Assembly: GCF_019145235.1 (NCBI RefSeq)
Contig: NZ_JAHSTV010000004.1
Span: 434,001 to 498,000 of the forward strand
Direction of reading: 5' to 3'
DNA length: 64,000 bases
DNA from: Pseudomonas farris
Lineage (GTDB): Bacteria; Pseudomonadota; Gammaproteobacteria; Pseudomonadales; Pseudomonadaceae
The notes under the pieces were generated by a model. The model was not told where the DNA came from and made no database searches. It saw only the letters and a list, made by a program, of their open reading frames with translations. Positions within the stretch are counted from its first letter, which is position 1. Every line of letters starts with the position of its first letter. The position numbers and the translations under genes are program-made. Shown piece after piece: positions 44,256 to 53,771 of this stretch.

Positions 44256-45622
44256 GCCGACGCAATCGATGGCTCCAACGACTGGGCGACGGGATGCGTC
44301 GCCATGCGCCCGTCATCCGTGCGGTCCAGTGGGCTGTTGTAGTGTTTTATGCGGTGCTGTTGGTGACCCCGGCGCTGTTGCCGCTGCCAGACAGCCAGGC
44401 ACGGATACTCGACAACCTGACCTTGCTCGCGCAGTTTCTATTCTGGGGAATCTGGTGGCCGTTCGTGTTGCTGTCGATGGTGTTCTTCGGCCGACTCTGG
44501 TGTGGCGTTCTGTGCCCGGAAGGTTCGCTCAGCGAATGGGCCAGCCATTACGGTAAAGGCCTGGGTGTGCCGCGCTGGTTGCGTTGGGGCGGCTGGCCTA
44601 CCTTGGCGTTCTGCCTGACGACCCTCTACGGCCAGTTGATCAGCGTCTATGACTACGCCCAGGCCGCGCTGTTGATTCTGGGCGGTTCGACCGTGGCAGC
44701 GGTCATCGTCGGGTTGTTGTTCGCCCGGGGCAAGCGAGTCTGGTGCCGTTACCTGTGCCCGGTCAGCGGAGTCTTCGCCCTGCTCGCAAGGCTTGCCCCT
44801 GTGCACTTTCAGGTCGATGAACAACGCTGGCTAGAAAATGCCGCACCGCGCCTGCCGCCGCCCAACTGCGCTCCCCTGCTCGATATCCGCCGCCTGCAAG
44901 GCGCCAGTGATTGCCACGCCTGCGGACGCTGCAGCGGGCAACGCGGTGCCGTCCAACTGATCGCCCGCTCCAGCAATCAGGAGATTCTTCACGCGACGGC
45001 GCAGACGCTATCCCCCTGGGATACGCGCTTGCTGCTGTTCGGCGTGATCGGCTTGGCCATGGGCGCGTTTCAATGGACGGTCAGCCCATGGTTTGTCGCC
45101 CTCAAACAATCCCTGGCCCAGTGGCTGGTCGAACACAACCAGCTCTGGGCCCTGCAGGACAATGCTCCCTGGTGGCTGCTGACCCATTACCCGCAGCTCA
45201 ACGACAGCTTCAGCTGGCTCGACGGTTTCAGCATCGTCGCTTACCTGAGCTTGAGTTCGATCTTGCTCGGCACGGCGTTGATGCTGCTCCTGCGCCTGAC
45301 GGCCCGACTGGCGCAAGATCGCACTCTGTATTGGCCTTTGGCGCTGACACTCACGCCCCTGGGAGGTGCCGGTCTGTTTCTCGGGCTGTCGGCCACCACC
45401 GTCAAATTACTGCGTTATGAAGGTCTGCTGCTGGAGTGGGTGCAACCGGCCAGGGCCTGTCTGTTATTGGCCGCGATGGGTTGGAGCCTGCTACTGGGTT
45501 GGAAACGGCTGAGTCGCGAAGGTCTTTCCCAGGTGCGACGCGGGTCCGCCATCGCCTGCCTGCTCCTGGCCGAAGGCATGGTGGGATTTGGCTGGTGGTT
45601 GCAATTCTGGGGCTGGGCTTGA
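44243..45622 (+). CDS. ftrD: FtrD-type membrane ferredoxin (NapH-like)
   Basis: 459 residues. Several membrane helices, with cytoplasmic FGRLWCGVLCPEGSLSEW and VWCRYLCPVSGVF (the CxxxCP pairs of NapH/RdxA proteins) and a further cysteine group SDCHACGRCSGQRG. Probably an electron carrier that supports iron import or reduction. Here the last cluster motif has fewer cysteines than a full 2[4Fe-4S] ferredoxin. The ATG at 44243 lies inside the end of ftrC. Confidence 0.85.
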   Translation: MPNLSRRNRWLQRLGDGMRRHAPVIRAVQWAVVVFYAVLLVTPALLPLPDSQARILDNLTLLAQFLFWGIWWPFVLLSMVFFGRLWCGVLCPEGSLSEWASHYGKGLGVPRWLRWGGWPTLAFCLTTLYGQLISVYDYAQAALLILGGSTVAAVIVGLLFARGKRVWCRYLCPVSGVFALLARLAPVHFQVDEQRWLENAAPRLPPPNCAPLLDIRRLQGASDCHACGRCSGQRGAVQLIARSSNQEILHATAQTLSPWDTRLLLFGVIGLAMGAFQWTVSPWFVALKQSLAQWLVEHNQLWALQDNAPWWLLTHYPQLNDSFSWLDGFSIVAYLSLSSILLGTALMLLLRLTARLAQDRTLYWPLALTLTPLGGAGLFLGLSATTVKLLRYEGLLLEWVQPARACLLLAAMGWSLLLGWKRLSREGLSQVRRGSAIACLLLAEGMVGFGWWLQFWGWA

Positions 45623-45638
45623 GTTCCCCCAGCCCCCT

Positions 45639-46334
45639 TTACCCGCGCAACACGAAGGCTGGAAACAACTCGCGCATGGCCTCCCACAACTCTGGCAGCA
45701 ACGCTTGAGCCGAAACGCTCGGCAACAGCGGATCGAACATCCGCTCGGTGCGAACCAGTTGCACGGCAAAGCGTTTGACGCCAAGCGCATTCAAGCGTTT
45801 GGCCAGGATCAGCAGACGCGCCGGCTCGAACAGATGCCAATGCACGGTGGTGCGACATTCGTAGTCGACACCACTGGCCAGCAGATGCTCGAGGCTGCGC
45901 CAGTTGGCGGTTCCACTGCCCTCGACCCGGGTGATGGCCTGGCAATCCTCGGGCAACGCCTTGACGTCGAAACCGACCCAATCCGCCCCGGTCAATGCCT
46001 TGGCAAATGCAGCAGGCTTGATCCCGGCGCTGTGCAAGCCGATGCGAAATCCCATGCCCCGCACTTCGTCCATGGCGCTAAGCAAGCCGTCCTGCAGAGT
46101 CGGTTCACCGCCGCTGAACACCACGGCATCAAGCAGATCCTGACGACGTTGCAGAAACGCCAACACCCGCCGCCAATCCACTTCCTCACTGCCACGAGGG
46201 GGAATCAGCTGCGGGTTATGACAATAACGACAACGCCAGGCGCAACCCTGGCAAAACAGCACGCAGGCGAGCTGTCCCGGATAGTCGATAGTGGTCAGGG
46301 GCACCATGCCCCCGACCCGAAGCATTCGACTCAT
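45639..46334 (-). CDS. nrdG: NrdG, anaerobic ribonucleotide reductase activase
   Basis: 231 residues, radical SAM protein. The [4Fe-4S] ligands are Cys31, Cys35 and Cys38 (GCAWRCRYC), followed by VVFSGGEPTLQ. It generates the glycyl radical of class III ribonucleotide reductase. The ATG overlaps the stop of the small glycyl-radical ORF (ATGA). Third gene of the nrdD operon. Confidence 0.93.
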   Translation of the reverse strand: MSRMLRVGGMVPLTTIDYPGQLACVLFCQGCAWRCRYCHNPQLIPPRGSEEVDWRRVLAFLQRRQDLLDAVVFSGGEPTLQDGLLSAMDEVRGMGFRIGLHSAGIKPAAFAKALTGADWVGFDVKALPEDCQAITRVEGSGTANWRSLEHLLASGVDYECRTTVHWHLFEPARLLILAKRLNALGVKRFAVQLVRTERMFDPLLPSVSAQALLPELWEAMRELFPAFVLRG

Positions 46335-46498
46335 TGCCGCCCGGCCAGTGCCGCGCTTTCAGTGAAGTGCACCCGCTCACGGTGCTCCGACTGTTTACCC
46401 GGATTGAACGCCGACACAGGACGGTGATAGCCCATCACCCGGGTCCAGACTTCGCAGCGTTGACGTTGAGCCTGGGGCAGTGTTTGCGATGCAGTCAT
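46331..46498 (-). CDS. Separate glycyl-radical domain of class III ribonucleotide reductase
   Basis: 55 residues. RCEVWTRVMGYHRPVSAFNP followed by GKQSEHRERVHF corresponds to the extreme C-terminus of NrdD, where the radical glycine lies in the RVxGY motif. It has its own start, with AAGGAG 8 bases before the ATG. It is in a different frame from nrdD, 32 bases after its stop, and overlaps nrdG by 4 bases. The 671-residue NrdD upstream lacks this motif, so the reductase seems to be encoded as two polypeptides. Confidence 0.8.
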   Translation of the reverse strand: MTASQTLPQAQRQRCEVWTRVMGYHRPVSAFNPGKQSEHRERVHFTESAALAGRQ

Positions 46499-46530
46499 GG
46501 TGAAGCTCCTTGCGGTTGAGTGGATCGAAA

Positions 46531-48546
46531 TCAATGAACGGCGCCGGCTTTCTGTTCTTGCAGCAGCAGGACCTCGTCGCATTTGGGGCAGAACTCATGT
46601 TCGCCATCGAGGTAGCCGTGCACCGGGCAGATGGAGAACGTCGGGGTCACGGTCAGGTACGGCAGGCGGAAACGTCCAAGGGCTTTTCGCACCAGTTGCT
46701 TGCAGGCTTGGGTCGAGGAAATTCGCTCGGCCATGTACAGGTGCAAGACTGTGCCGCCGGTGTATTTGCATTGCAGTTCGTCTTGAAGTTCCAGGGCTTC
46801 GAAGGGGTCTTCGGTGTAGCCCACGGGCAGTTGCGAAGAGTTGGTGTAATACGGCGCCTGCACACTGCCGGCCTGGAGAATGTCGGGATAGCGCTTGAGG
46901 TCTTCCTTGGCGAAGCGGTAAGTGGTGCCTTCTGCCGGTGTCGCCTCCAGGTTGTAGAGATGACCGGTTTCCTCCTGGAAACGCAGCAACGTGGCGCGCA
47001 CGTGGTCCAGCATATTCAGGGCAAACTTGCGGCCCTGCTCGGTGTGCATGCCCTCCTCGTCGCCGCTGAAATTGCGCAGCATTTCATGCAGGCCGTTGAG
47101 GCCGATGGTTGAAAAATGGTTACGCAAGGTGCCCAGGTAGCGCTTGGTGTAAGGGTACAAACCGGCATCCATGTGGTGCTGAATGACCTTGCGCTTGACC
47201 TCCAGGCTCTCCATCGCCAGCTGCATCAGCGTGTCCAGTCGCTGCAACAAACCACTGGTGTTGCCCTTGAACACATAGCCCAGACGCGCGCAGTTGATGG
47301 TCACCACGCCGAGCGACCCAGTCTGTTCCGCCGAGCCGAACAAACCGCCGCCGCGCTTGAGCAACTCGCGCACATCCAGCTGCAAACGGCAGCACATCGA
47401 GCGCACCTGATTGGGCTGCAGATCCGAATTGAGGAAGTTCTGGAAGTACGGCAAACCGTAGCGCGCCGTCATCTCGAACAGACGGTCGGCGTTTTCACTG
47501 TCCCACGGAAAGTCATGAGTGATGTTGTAGGTCGGGATCGGAAAGGTGAACACGCGCCCTTTGGCATCGCCAGCCTGCATCACCTCGATGTAGGCGCGAT
47601 TGAGCAGGTCCATTTCGACTTGCAGGTCGCCATAGGCAAACGGCATTTCCTCCCCGCCGATGACGGGTATCTGCTCACGCAAATCCTGCGGGCACACCCA
47701 ATCAAAGGTCAGGTTGGTGAACGGCGTCTGGGTGCCCCAGCGTGACGGTACGTTGAGGTTGTAGATGAACTCCTGGATCGCCTGGCGCACTTCTTGATAA
47801 CTCAGCTGGTCCTTGCGCACATAGGGCGCGAGGTAGGTGTCGAACGAGCTGAATGCCTGGGCACCGGCCCATTCGTTTTGCAGGGTGCCGAGGAAATTCA
47901 CCATCTGCCCCAAAGCGCTGCTCAAGTGCTTCGGCGGACCGGCTTCGACACGCCCCGGCACACCGTTGAGCCCCTCGTGCAACAGGGTGCGCAGCGACCA
48001 GCCGGCGCAGTAGCCGGCGAGCATGTCGAGGTCGTGCACATGCAAATCCGCCTCGCGGTGGGCCTGGCCAATGGCCTCGCTGTACACCTCGTCCAGCCAG
48101 TAGTTGGCAGTGACCTTGCCCGACACGTTCAACACCAGCCCGCCCAGTGAGTAGCCTTGATTGGCGTTGGCCTGAACCCGCCAGTCTTCACGGTCCAGGT
48201 ACTCGTTCATCGAGGTCGCCACTTCGACCATGGTCCGGCGGTCGCGACGCAAACGTCCGTGTTGTTCGCGGTAGACGATGTAGGCGCGCATGGCGAAGAA
48301 GAAACCGGCGTCCATCAACACCCGTTCGACACGGTCCTGGATCTGCTCGACATGCAGCCTTGGCAGTCCGTCCAGCCGAGCGAGTACCGCCTGAAGCAAA
48401 CCTTCAACCTCAACCTCGGTGTACTCCCCCGTAGCCTTGCCGGCAGCGATCAACGCCTGACGGATTTTGTCGGCATCGAAGGCGACCAGACTGCCATCGC
48501 GCTTGTGCAAGCGGTTACATCCTACTGAGATCAGCGTGCTCTGCAT
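46531..48546 (-). CDS. nrdD: NrdD, anaerobic ribonucleoside-triphosphate reductase large part
   Basis: 671 residues. An ATP-cone domain at the N-terminus (LHKRDGSLVAFDADKIRQAL) is followed by the ten-stranded barrel (PSRWGTQTPFTNLTFDW, QVRSMCCRLQLDV, GSLGVVTINCARLG). It ends soon after the zinc site CPVHGYLDGEHEFCPKC with LLLQEQKAGAVH. The terminal glycyl-radical motif is not in this protein but in the next ORF. GGAGG precedes the ATG at 48546. An ANR box and tandem NrdR-like boxes lie upstream. Confidence 0.93.
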   Translation of the reverse strand: MQSTLISVGCNRLHKRDGSLVAFDADKIRQALIAAGKATGEYTEVEVEGLLQAVLARLDGLPRLHVEQIQDRVERVLMDAGFFFAMRAYIVYREQHGRLRRDRRTMVEVATSMNEYLDREDWRVQANANQGYSLGGLVLNVSGKVTANYWLDEVYSEAIGQAHREADLHVHDLDMLAGYCAGWSLRTLLHEGLNGVPGRVEAGPPKHLSSALGQMVNFLGTLQNEWAGAQAFSSFDTYLAPYVRKDQLSYQEVRQAIQEFIYNLNVPSRWGTQTPFTNLTFDWVCPQDLREQIPVIGGEEMPFAYGDLQVEMDLLNRAYIEVMQAGDAKGRVFTFPIPTYNITHDFPWDSENADRLFEMTARYGLPYFQNFLNSDLQPNQVRSMCCRLQLDVRELLKRGGGLFGSAEQTGSLGVVTINCARLGYVFKGNTSGLLQRLDTLMQLAMESLEVKRKVIQHHMDAGLYPYTKRYLGTLRNHFSTIGLNGLHEMLRNFSGDEEGMHTEQGRKFALNMLDHVRATLLRFQEETGHLYNLEATPAEGTTYRFAKEDLKRYPDILQAGSVQAPYYTNSSQLPVGYTEDPFEALELQDELQCKYTGGTVLHLYMAERISSTQACKQLVRKALGRFRLPYLTVTPTFSICPVHGYLDGEHEFCPKCDEVLLLQEQKAGAVH

Positions 48547-48560
48547 TCGGCCTCCAGATA

Positions 48561-48601
48561 CTACATATAGATGTTTATAGACAAACAAACACAACATGCA
48601 G
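48561..48601 (-). promoter_or_regulatory. Tandem NrdR-like boxes
   Basis: On the minus strand CTATATGTAG (48570-48561) and CTGCATGTTG (48601-48592), 31 bases apart. They fit the NrdR core CwATATATwG at 9/10 and 7/10 positions. The spacing is that expected for tandem NrdR sites. They lie between the ANR box and the nrdD start. Confidence 0.55.
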
Positions 48602-48632
48602 TGAAGACTACGGACAAAGGGCTGATCTGCAA

Positions 48633-48646
48633 TTGATCGATATCAA
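48633..48646 (-). promoter_or_regulatory. ANR/FNR box of nrdD
   Basis: TTGAT-CGAT-ATCAA, a perfect match to the FNR/ANR consensus TTGAT-N4-ATCAA. Its centre is about 93 bases upstream of the nrdD ATG, so the transcript would start near 48598 if bound at -41.5. Confidence 0.85.
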
Positions 48647-48686
48647 GATTTGCCGGTGAAAAAAAACGCCCGATGACGACAAAAGA

Positions 48687-48792
48687 AAATCCAATGTGGG
48701 AGCGGGCTTGCTCGCGAAGAGGCCATCACATTCAACATCATTGTTGACTGATAGACCGCTTTCGCGAGCAAGCCCGCTCCCACATTGGATTT
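48687..48792. repeat. REP doublet (BIME)
   Basis: Outer arms AAATCCAATGTGGGAGCG and its complement, inner arms GGCTTGCTCGCGAA and TTCGCGAGCAAGCC. Two REP units in inverted orientation between moaA and nrdD. Confidence 0.88.
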
Positions 48793-48812
48793 GCTGTGTT
48801 TTACAGATCAGC

Positions 48813-49805
48813 TCAACCGCCACTCATGTTCATGAACCGCACTATCTGCACCTCCCCTTCGGGGCTGAAATCGTGGCGCAACGGCTTGCCGCGCAAGGCC
48901 TTCTGCACCGCGTTGATCACGGGCTGATCATCCAGCGGATAACGCCGCAGCAATCCTCTTAAATCCAGCGCGTCCTCCTGCCCCAGACAAAGCAACAGCT
49001 TCCCTTCAACAGTCATCCGCACCCGATTACAGCTGCCACAGAAGTTGTGGCTGTTGGGTGAAATGAAACCGATCCGGGTATCGGGATGGCGTTCCAGGCG
49101 CACGTAGCGCGCCGGTCCGCCGCTGCTCTCAGTGCTGTCGAGTAATCGATGCTGGCTTGCGATCAGCGCCCGTACCTCGTCGCTGGAACAAAACGATTCT
49201 CCCCGTGAGCGCCCGACGTCGCCCAAGGGCATTTCTTCGATAAAACTGATGTCGATGCGCTGATCGATGGCGTATTGCACCAGCGCCGGGACTTCATCGA
49301 AGTTGCGCCCTTTCATCACCACGCAGTTGAGTTTGATCCGTTCAAACCCCGCGTCCCGCGCCACTTCAATGCCGTTGAGCACCTGATCAAGATCGCCGAT
49401 GCGGGTGATTGCGCGGAATTTCTGCCCGTCCAGGCTATCGAGGCTGATGTTCATCCGCTTGACCCCCGCCTCCGCCAATGGCCGGGCCAGACGGCCCAGT
49501 TGCGAGCCGTTGCTGGTCATCACCAGTTCGCGCAAACCGGGCAGCGCGGCGATGTTGCGGCACAGTTCGACAATGCCCGGGCGAATCAGCGGTTCGCCGC
49601 CGGTCAGGCGGATTTTGCGTACGCCCAACCCGACGAACAGCGTTGCCAGACGCTGCAACTCCTCCAGCGTGAGCACCTGCTGACGCGGCAGGAAGGTCAT
49701 GTTTTTCGCCATGCAATACACACAGCGAAAATCACAACGGTCCGTCACCGACATCCGCAGATAATCGATCTGCCGTCCAAAGCCATCCTGCATTACAGCG
49801 TTCAT
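48813..49805 (-). CDS. moaA: MoaA, GTP 3',8-cyclase
   Basis: 330 residues, radical SAM. N-terminal cluster Cys24, Cys28, Cys31 ([11 protein letters not shown]) and C-terminal cluster [13 protein letters not shown] ... LLLC. It ends in the GG dipeptide (MNMSGG) needed for activity. It makes the first molybdopterin precursor. GGGAG precedes the ATG at 49805. Last gene of the nar operon, supplying cofactor to NarG. Confidence 0.94.
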   Translation of the reverse strand: MNAVMQDGFGRQIDYLRMSVTDRCDFRCVYCMAKNMTFLPRQQVLTLEELQRLATLFVGLGVRKIRLTGGEPLIRPGIVELCRNIAALPGLRELVMTSNGSQLGRLARPLAEAGVKRMNISLDSLDGQKFRAITRIGDLDQVLNGIEVARDAGFERIKLNCVVMKGRNFDEVPALVQYAIDQRIDISFIEEMPLGDVGRSRGESFCSSDEVRALIASQHRLLDSTESSGGPARYVRLERHPDTRIGFISPNSHNFCGSCNRVRMTVEGKLLLCLGQEDALDLRGLLRRYPLDDQPVINAVQKALRGKPLRHDFSPEGEVQIVRFMNMSGG

Positions 49806-49830
49806 CACATCTCCCGGTTTGCCTCGATGC

Positions 49831-50790
49831 TCACTGCACCAGCGGTGAGTCGGCGCCCTGCAAGTGGATGCCGCGAATATCCGCCGCACCGATCAGGGTT
49901 TGCAGGTACTGCACCAGGGCTTTTTGCCAGACGCCTTGCTGCAACTGCGTGCGAATCGCCGTCGACACCACTTCATAGGGCAACGGCATGCCTTCGATCC
50001 GCTGATCGACACTGACCACATGCCAGCCGTAGCGACTTTCCAGCGGTTTGCTGGCCAGGCCCGGCGCCAGAGTGAACAGCTGACGTTCCAGTTCGGGCAC
50101 GGTCTGGCCCTTGCTGATTTGCCCCAGAGAACCGCCCTGAGCCTTCGACGGGCAGGCCGAATACGTCACGGCCAGCTCGGCGAAACTGCCGGGGAAATCC
50201 TCCAGACGTTGCAGCAGAACTTCCGCCTGATCATGCGCAACGGCGCGCGCCTCGACATCATCCGGCGCGCATTCGAGCAGGATGTGCCGAACCGCCAGCA
50301 ACGGTGCGCTGTGAAAGCGCCCGCGATTGTTTTCGTAGTAACGAAGACTGGTTTCCTCGTCGCATTGAGGCACGTGCACCTCGCGTTCGAGTAACAAACG
50401 CGTGGCCGCTTCTTCTTCGTTTTCCCCCGCGCCGATCTCCAGCGACACGCCGAGTTCGGCAATGCGCTGCTGCAACAACTCGCGGATCACCAGCGCCCGG
50501 GCGGCCAGATAGACCGCCTCTTCGCGGCTTTCGGCCGGGTGATATTGCAGCTCCTGGGCCATCGCTTCCGGGGTGATCGACACCTCGTTGACGCTGATGA
50601 TCGGCCACTCCTGCTCGCTGCTAGCGATCAACTGCAACGGGGCGTCATCGGCCGCTGCGGGCTCAACCGGCAAAGCTTCGAACTGCGCCTCTGCGACCGG
50701 CGCGATGTCGAGAACGGCCTCCGCTTTTTTTGAAGAACCGCAGCCACCGCTGCCCCCATTACCGCCACCACATCCGCATCCACCTGACAT
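49831..50790 (-). CDS. Parvulin-type peptidyl-prolyl isomerase of the nar operon
   Basis: 319 residues. A Gly/Cys-rich start ([20 protein letters not shown]) is followed by a NifM/SurA-like helical part and a PpiC parvulin domain ([45 protein letters not shown]). No signal peptide is seen, so it should act in the cytoplasm. It lies 10 bases after narI. A role in folding or maturation of nitrate reductase is inferred from its place. Confidence 0.85.
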   Translation of the reverse strand: MSGGCGCGGGNGGSGGCGSSKKAEAVLDIAPVAEAQFEALPVEPAAADDAPLQLIASSEQEWPIISVNEVSITPEAMAQELQYHPAESREEAVYLAARALVIRELLQQRIAELGVSLEIGAGENEEEAATRLLLEREVHVPQCDEETSLRYYENNRGRFHSAPLLAVRHILLECAPDDVEARAVAHDQAEVLLQRLEDFPGSFAELAVTYSACPSKAQGGSLGQISKGQTVPELERQLFTLAPGLASKPLESRYGWHVVSVDQRIEGMPLPYEVVSTAIRTQLQQGVWQKALVQYLQTLIGAADIRGIHLQGADSPLVQ

Positions 50791-50800
50791 GATTGTCTCC

Positions 50801-51481
50801 TCAGTACTTCTGACGAACGATTTGATAACGACGCCCCAGGTACCAGATCGGTGCGCTGATCATGTGTACGAGACGGGTGAAGGGGAACAGCACAAACAGG
50901 GTCAAACCGAGAAACACATGCAGCTTGTAGGTCAGCCCGACCGGCGCGATGGCCGCCGCCGCTTCCATCGGCCGCAACAGCACGGTGTTCTGCGCCCAAT
51001 CAGCGAGCATTACCATCACCGAGCCATCCATATGCGCGGTGGACGCCGCAATCGTCAGCAGACCGAGTAGCAACTGCGCTAGCAGGACCAGCAGAATCAG
51101 AATGTCCGAAGGGCTGGAGGTGGCACGTACCCGTGGATCGGTGAGCCGCCGATTGACCAGCATCAGCAAGCCGATCAAGCACAGCAGGCCAAAGAATCCG
51201 CCGGACACCATCGCCAGCAACTGCTTGTTCTCAGTGCTGATGACATGGTGATAAACCGACGCAGGCGTCAGCAGGCCGACGAAGTGCCCGGCCAGCACGA
51301 ACAACACACCGATATGGAACAAGTTGCTCGCCACGCGCATGCCGCGTTGGTTGAGCATCTGGCTCGAACCTGCCTTCCAGCTGTATTGCGACAGGTCGAA
51401 GCGGGCCCAACTGCCGATCAGGCAAATGGCCAGGGCGACGTAGGGATAGATCCCGAACAACAATAGATTCCATTTAGACAT
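50801..51481 (-). CDS. narI: NarI, respiratory nitrate reductase gamma (cytochrome b)
   Basis: 226 residues, five membrane helices. Heme-ligand histidines lie in NLFHIGVLFVLAGHFVGLL and in KLHVFLGLTLFVLFPFTRLVH. It takes electrons from quinol and passes them to NarH. The ATG at 51481 overlaps the narJ end by 8 bases. Confidence 0.95.
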   Translation of the reverse strand: MSKWNLLLFGIYPYVALAICLIGSWARFDLSQYSWKAGSSQMLNQRGMRVASNLFHIGVLFVLAGHFVGLLTPASVYHHVISTENKQLLAMVSGGFFGLLCLIGLLMLVNRRLTDPRVRATSSPSDILILLVLLAQLLLGLLTIAASTAHMDGSVMVMLADWAQNTVLLRPMEAAAAIAPVGLTYKLHVFLGLTLFVLFPFTRLVHMISAPIWYLGRRYQIVRQKY

Positions 51482-52235
51482 TACCGACCTCCTTGGCTGG
51501 CGCGGCGGCCAACCCTTCATGCTGAAAATCCACCCAGTGCAACGGCACCGCGCTTTCTTCCCGAGCCTTGCCCGGTGCGCTTGGCAGTCCACTGCAACGG
51601 TCCTGCTGTTCGGCCTGGAGAAAGTCCACGGCCTCCTCTTCCCAGATCTTGTCGAGGGCTTCGAGGGAGTCGTCACGGGGTTCCGCGGCGACCTGCGCCC
51701 GCAGGTCAGCCACTGCTTGATGAGGCTCGGCCCCGGCAATTTGCAGCAGTGCCCGGAAGCAGCTGGCATAGGCGCTTTCGCGCTCTTCCAGACGTGCGGC
51801 GAGCAAGGCCAGCAAGTGCGAAACATCCGCCAGGCCCTCGCGGGCCTCGATGTCTTCGCGGGTGGACAGGAACTCCAGGTACAGCGGGATATAGTCCGGC
51901 AGCTCTTTGACGCCGATGGCAAAACCGGCTTCTTCGTATTGCGCCATCATGTCGACCATGGCCTGGCCACGGTCGCGGGACTCGCCGTGCACGTGCTCGA
52001 ACAACAACAGCGATAGCGAGCGACCTCGGCCGAACAGTGCACCGTAGTGCTCCTGCCCATCCATCAGGTCATTGCCGCAGATCAGCTCGAGCAATTCGAA
52101 CAACGCACCGCGCTGCTTGGGGCTGATTTCCCGTGACTGGATAATCGCCTGCTCCAGTTCGTCACGCCCGCCAATCAGCGTCTCGGTCGGGTAATCGAGC
52201 AGCAGCGAAATCACTTTGAGAATTTGCATGCTCAT
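51474..52235 (-). CDS. narJ: NarJ, nitrate reductase chaperone
   Basis: 253 residues of the TorD/NarJ family (KVISLLLDYPTETLI, LSLLLFEHVHGESRDRGQAM, ELPDYIPLYLEFLS). It binds NarG so that the molybdenum cofactor and clusters are inserted before membrane attachment. The ATG overlaps the narH stop (ATGA). Confidence 0.95.
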   Translation of the reverse strand: MSMQILKVISLLLDYPTETLIGGRDELEQAIIQSREISPKQRGALFELLELICGNDLMDGQEHYGALFGRGRSLSLLLFEHVHGESRDRGQAMVDMMAQYEEAGFAIGVKELPDYIPLYLEFLSTREDIEAREGLADVSHLLALLAARLEERESAYASCFRALLQIAGAEPHQAVADLRAQVAAEPRDDSLEALDKIWEEEAVDFLQAEQQDRCSGLPSAPGKAREESAVPLHWVDFQHEGLAAAPAKEVGNV

Positions 52236-53770
52236 TCCTCCCACAACTGGACGGTTTTCAGGATGTCGCGGCGGTTGGCTTTCTTCGCACCGAACATGTT
52301 GGTGTCGGAACTGCCGCTGCAGCCGCTGCCGAAACTGAAGCCGCAACCGGAGCGTTCGGCAAAGGCGTCGCTCATGGCGTCTTCACGGTGCGCGCTCGGT
52401 ACCACAAAGCGGTCTTCATAGTTGGCAATCGCCAAGTAGCGGTACATCTCCTCGACCTGGGCCACGCTCAAGCCGACATCCTTCAGTACTTGCAGGTCCT
52501 GAACGCCATCGACTTGCTCGGAACGTTTGTAAGCGCGCATCGCCAGCAAGCGTTTAAGCGCACGCTTGACCGGTTTTTCATCGCCGGCGGTCAGCAGGTT
52601 GGCCAGGTACTTCAGTGGAATACGCAGGCTGTCGACATCCGGGATCACCCCGTTCATACCGACGGTGCCGGCAGTGGCGGCGTTCTGGATCGGCGACAGC
52701 GGCGGCACGTACCAGACCATCGGCAAGGTGCGGTATTCCGGGTGCAGCGGCAGTGCGAGTTTCCAGTCCACGGCCATTTTGTAGACCGGCGAACGCTGGG
52801 CTGAATCAATCACCGACTGCGGTACGCCATCGGCCAAGGCCTGACGAATCACTGCCGGGTCATTCGGGTCGAGGAAGATCTCCAGTTGTTTCTCGTACAG
52901 GTCCTGCTCATTGGCAGTGCTCGCCACTTCGCTGATGCGGTCGGCGTCATACAGCAGCACCCCGAGGTAACGAATGCGCCCGACGCAGGTTTCCGCGCAA
53001 ACAGTTGGCATCCCGGCTTCGATACGCGGGTAGCAGAAGATGCATTTCTCGGACTTGCCGCTCTTCCAGTTGAAGTAGATTTTCTTGTACGGACAGCCGC
53101 TGATGCACATCCGCCAGCCACGGCATTTCTCCTGGTCGATCAGGACGATGCCGTCTTCTTCACGCTTGTAGATCGCCCCGCTCGGGCACGACGCCGCGCA
53201 CGTCGGGTTGAGGCAGTGCTCGCACAGGCGCGGCAAATACATCATGAAAGTGTTTTCGTACTCGCCGTAAATGTCCGCCTGAATCTTGTCGAAGTTCTTG
53301 TCCTTGCGACGCTTGGCGAATTCGGTGCCGAGGATTTCTTCCCAGTTCGGGCCCCACTCGATTTTTTCCATGCGCTTGCCGGAGATCAGCGAGCGCGGGC
53401 GCGCAGTGGGCTGATGCTCGCCCAGCGGCGCGGTGTGCAGGTGCTGATAATCGAAGTCGAACGGTTCGTAATAGTCGTCGAGGCTCGGCAGATCCGGGTT
53501 GGCGAAAATGTTCGCCAACACGCGAAATTTACCGCCGATGCGCGGGTTGATCGTGCCGTTGGCGTTACGGATCCAGCCGCCCTTCCACTTGTCCTGGTTT
53601 TCCCATTCTTTCGGGTAACCGATCCCGGGTTTCGATTCGACGTTGTTGAACCAGGCGTATTCCATGCCTTCACGGCTGGTCCAGACGTTTTTGCAGGTGA
53701 TCGAACAGGTGTGGCAACCGATGCATTTGTCCAGGTTCAGAACCATGCCGATTTGTGAGCGAATCTTCAT
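52232..53770 (-). CDS. narH: NarH, nitrate reductase beta subunit
   Basis: 512 residues with four iron-sulfur groups: CIGCHTCSITCKNVW, CEHCLNPTCAASCPSG, CRGWRMCISGCPYKK and CIFCYPRIEAG ... CAETC. The Trp in CRGWRMC marks the [3Fe-4S] cluster, as in E. coli NarH. It moves electrons from NarI to NarG. The C-terminus is Gly/Cys-rich (SGCGFSFGSGCSGSS). It begins one base after the narG stop. Confidence 0.96.
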   Translation of the reverse strand: MKIRSQIGMVLNLDKCIGCHTCSITCKNVWTSREGMEYAWFNNVESKPGIGYPKEWENQDKWKGGWIRNANGTINPRIGGKFRVLANIFANPDLPSLDDYYEPFDFDYQHLHTAPLGEHQPTARPRSLISGKRMEKIEWGPNWEEILGTEFAKRRKDKNFDKIQADIYGEYENTFMMYLPRLCEHCLNPTCAASCPSGAIYKREEDGIVLIDQEKCRGWRMCISGCPYKKIYFNWKSGKSEKCIFCYPRIEAGMPTVCAETCVGRIRYLGVLLYDADRISEVASTANEQDLYEKQLEIFLDPNDPAVIRQALADGVPQSVIDSAQRSPVYKMAVDWKLALPLHPEYRTLPMVWYVPPLSPIQNAATAGTVGMNGVIPDVDSLRIPLKYLANLLTAGDEKPVKRALKRLLAMRAYKRSEQVDGVQDLQVLKDVGLSVAQVEEMYRYLAIANYEDRFVVPSAHREDAMSDAFAERSGCGFSFGSGCSGSSDTNMFGAKKANRRDILKTVQLWEE

Positions 53771-53771
53771 C

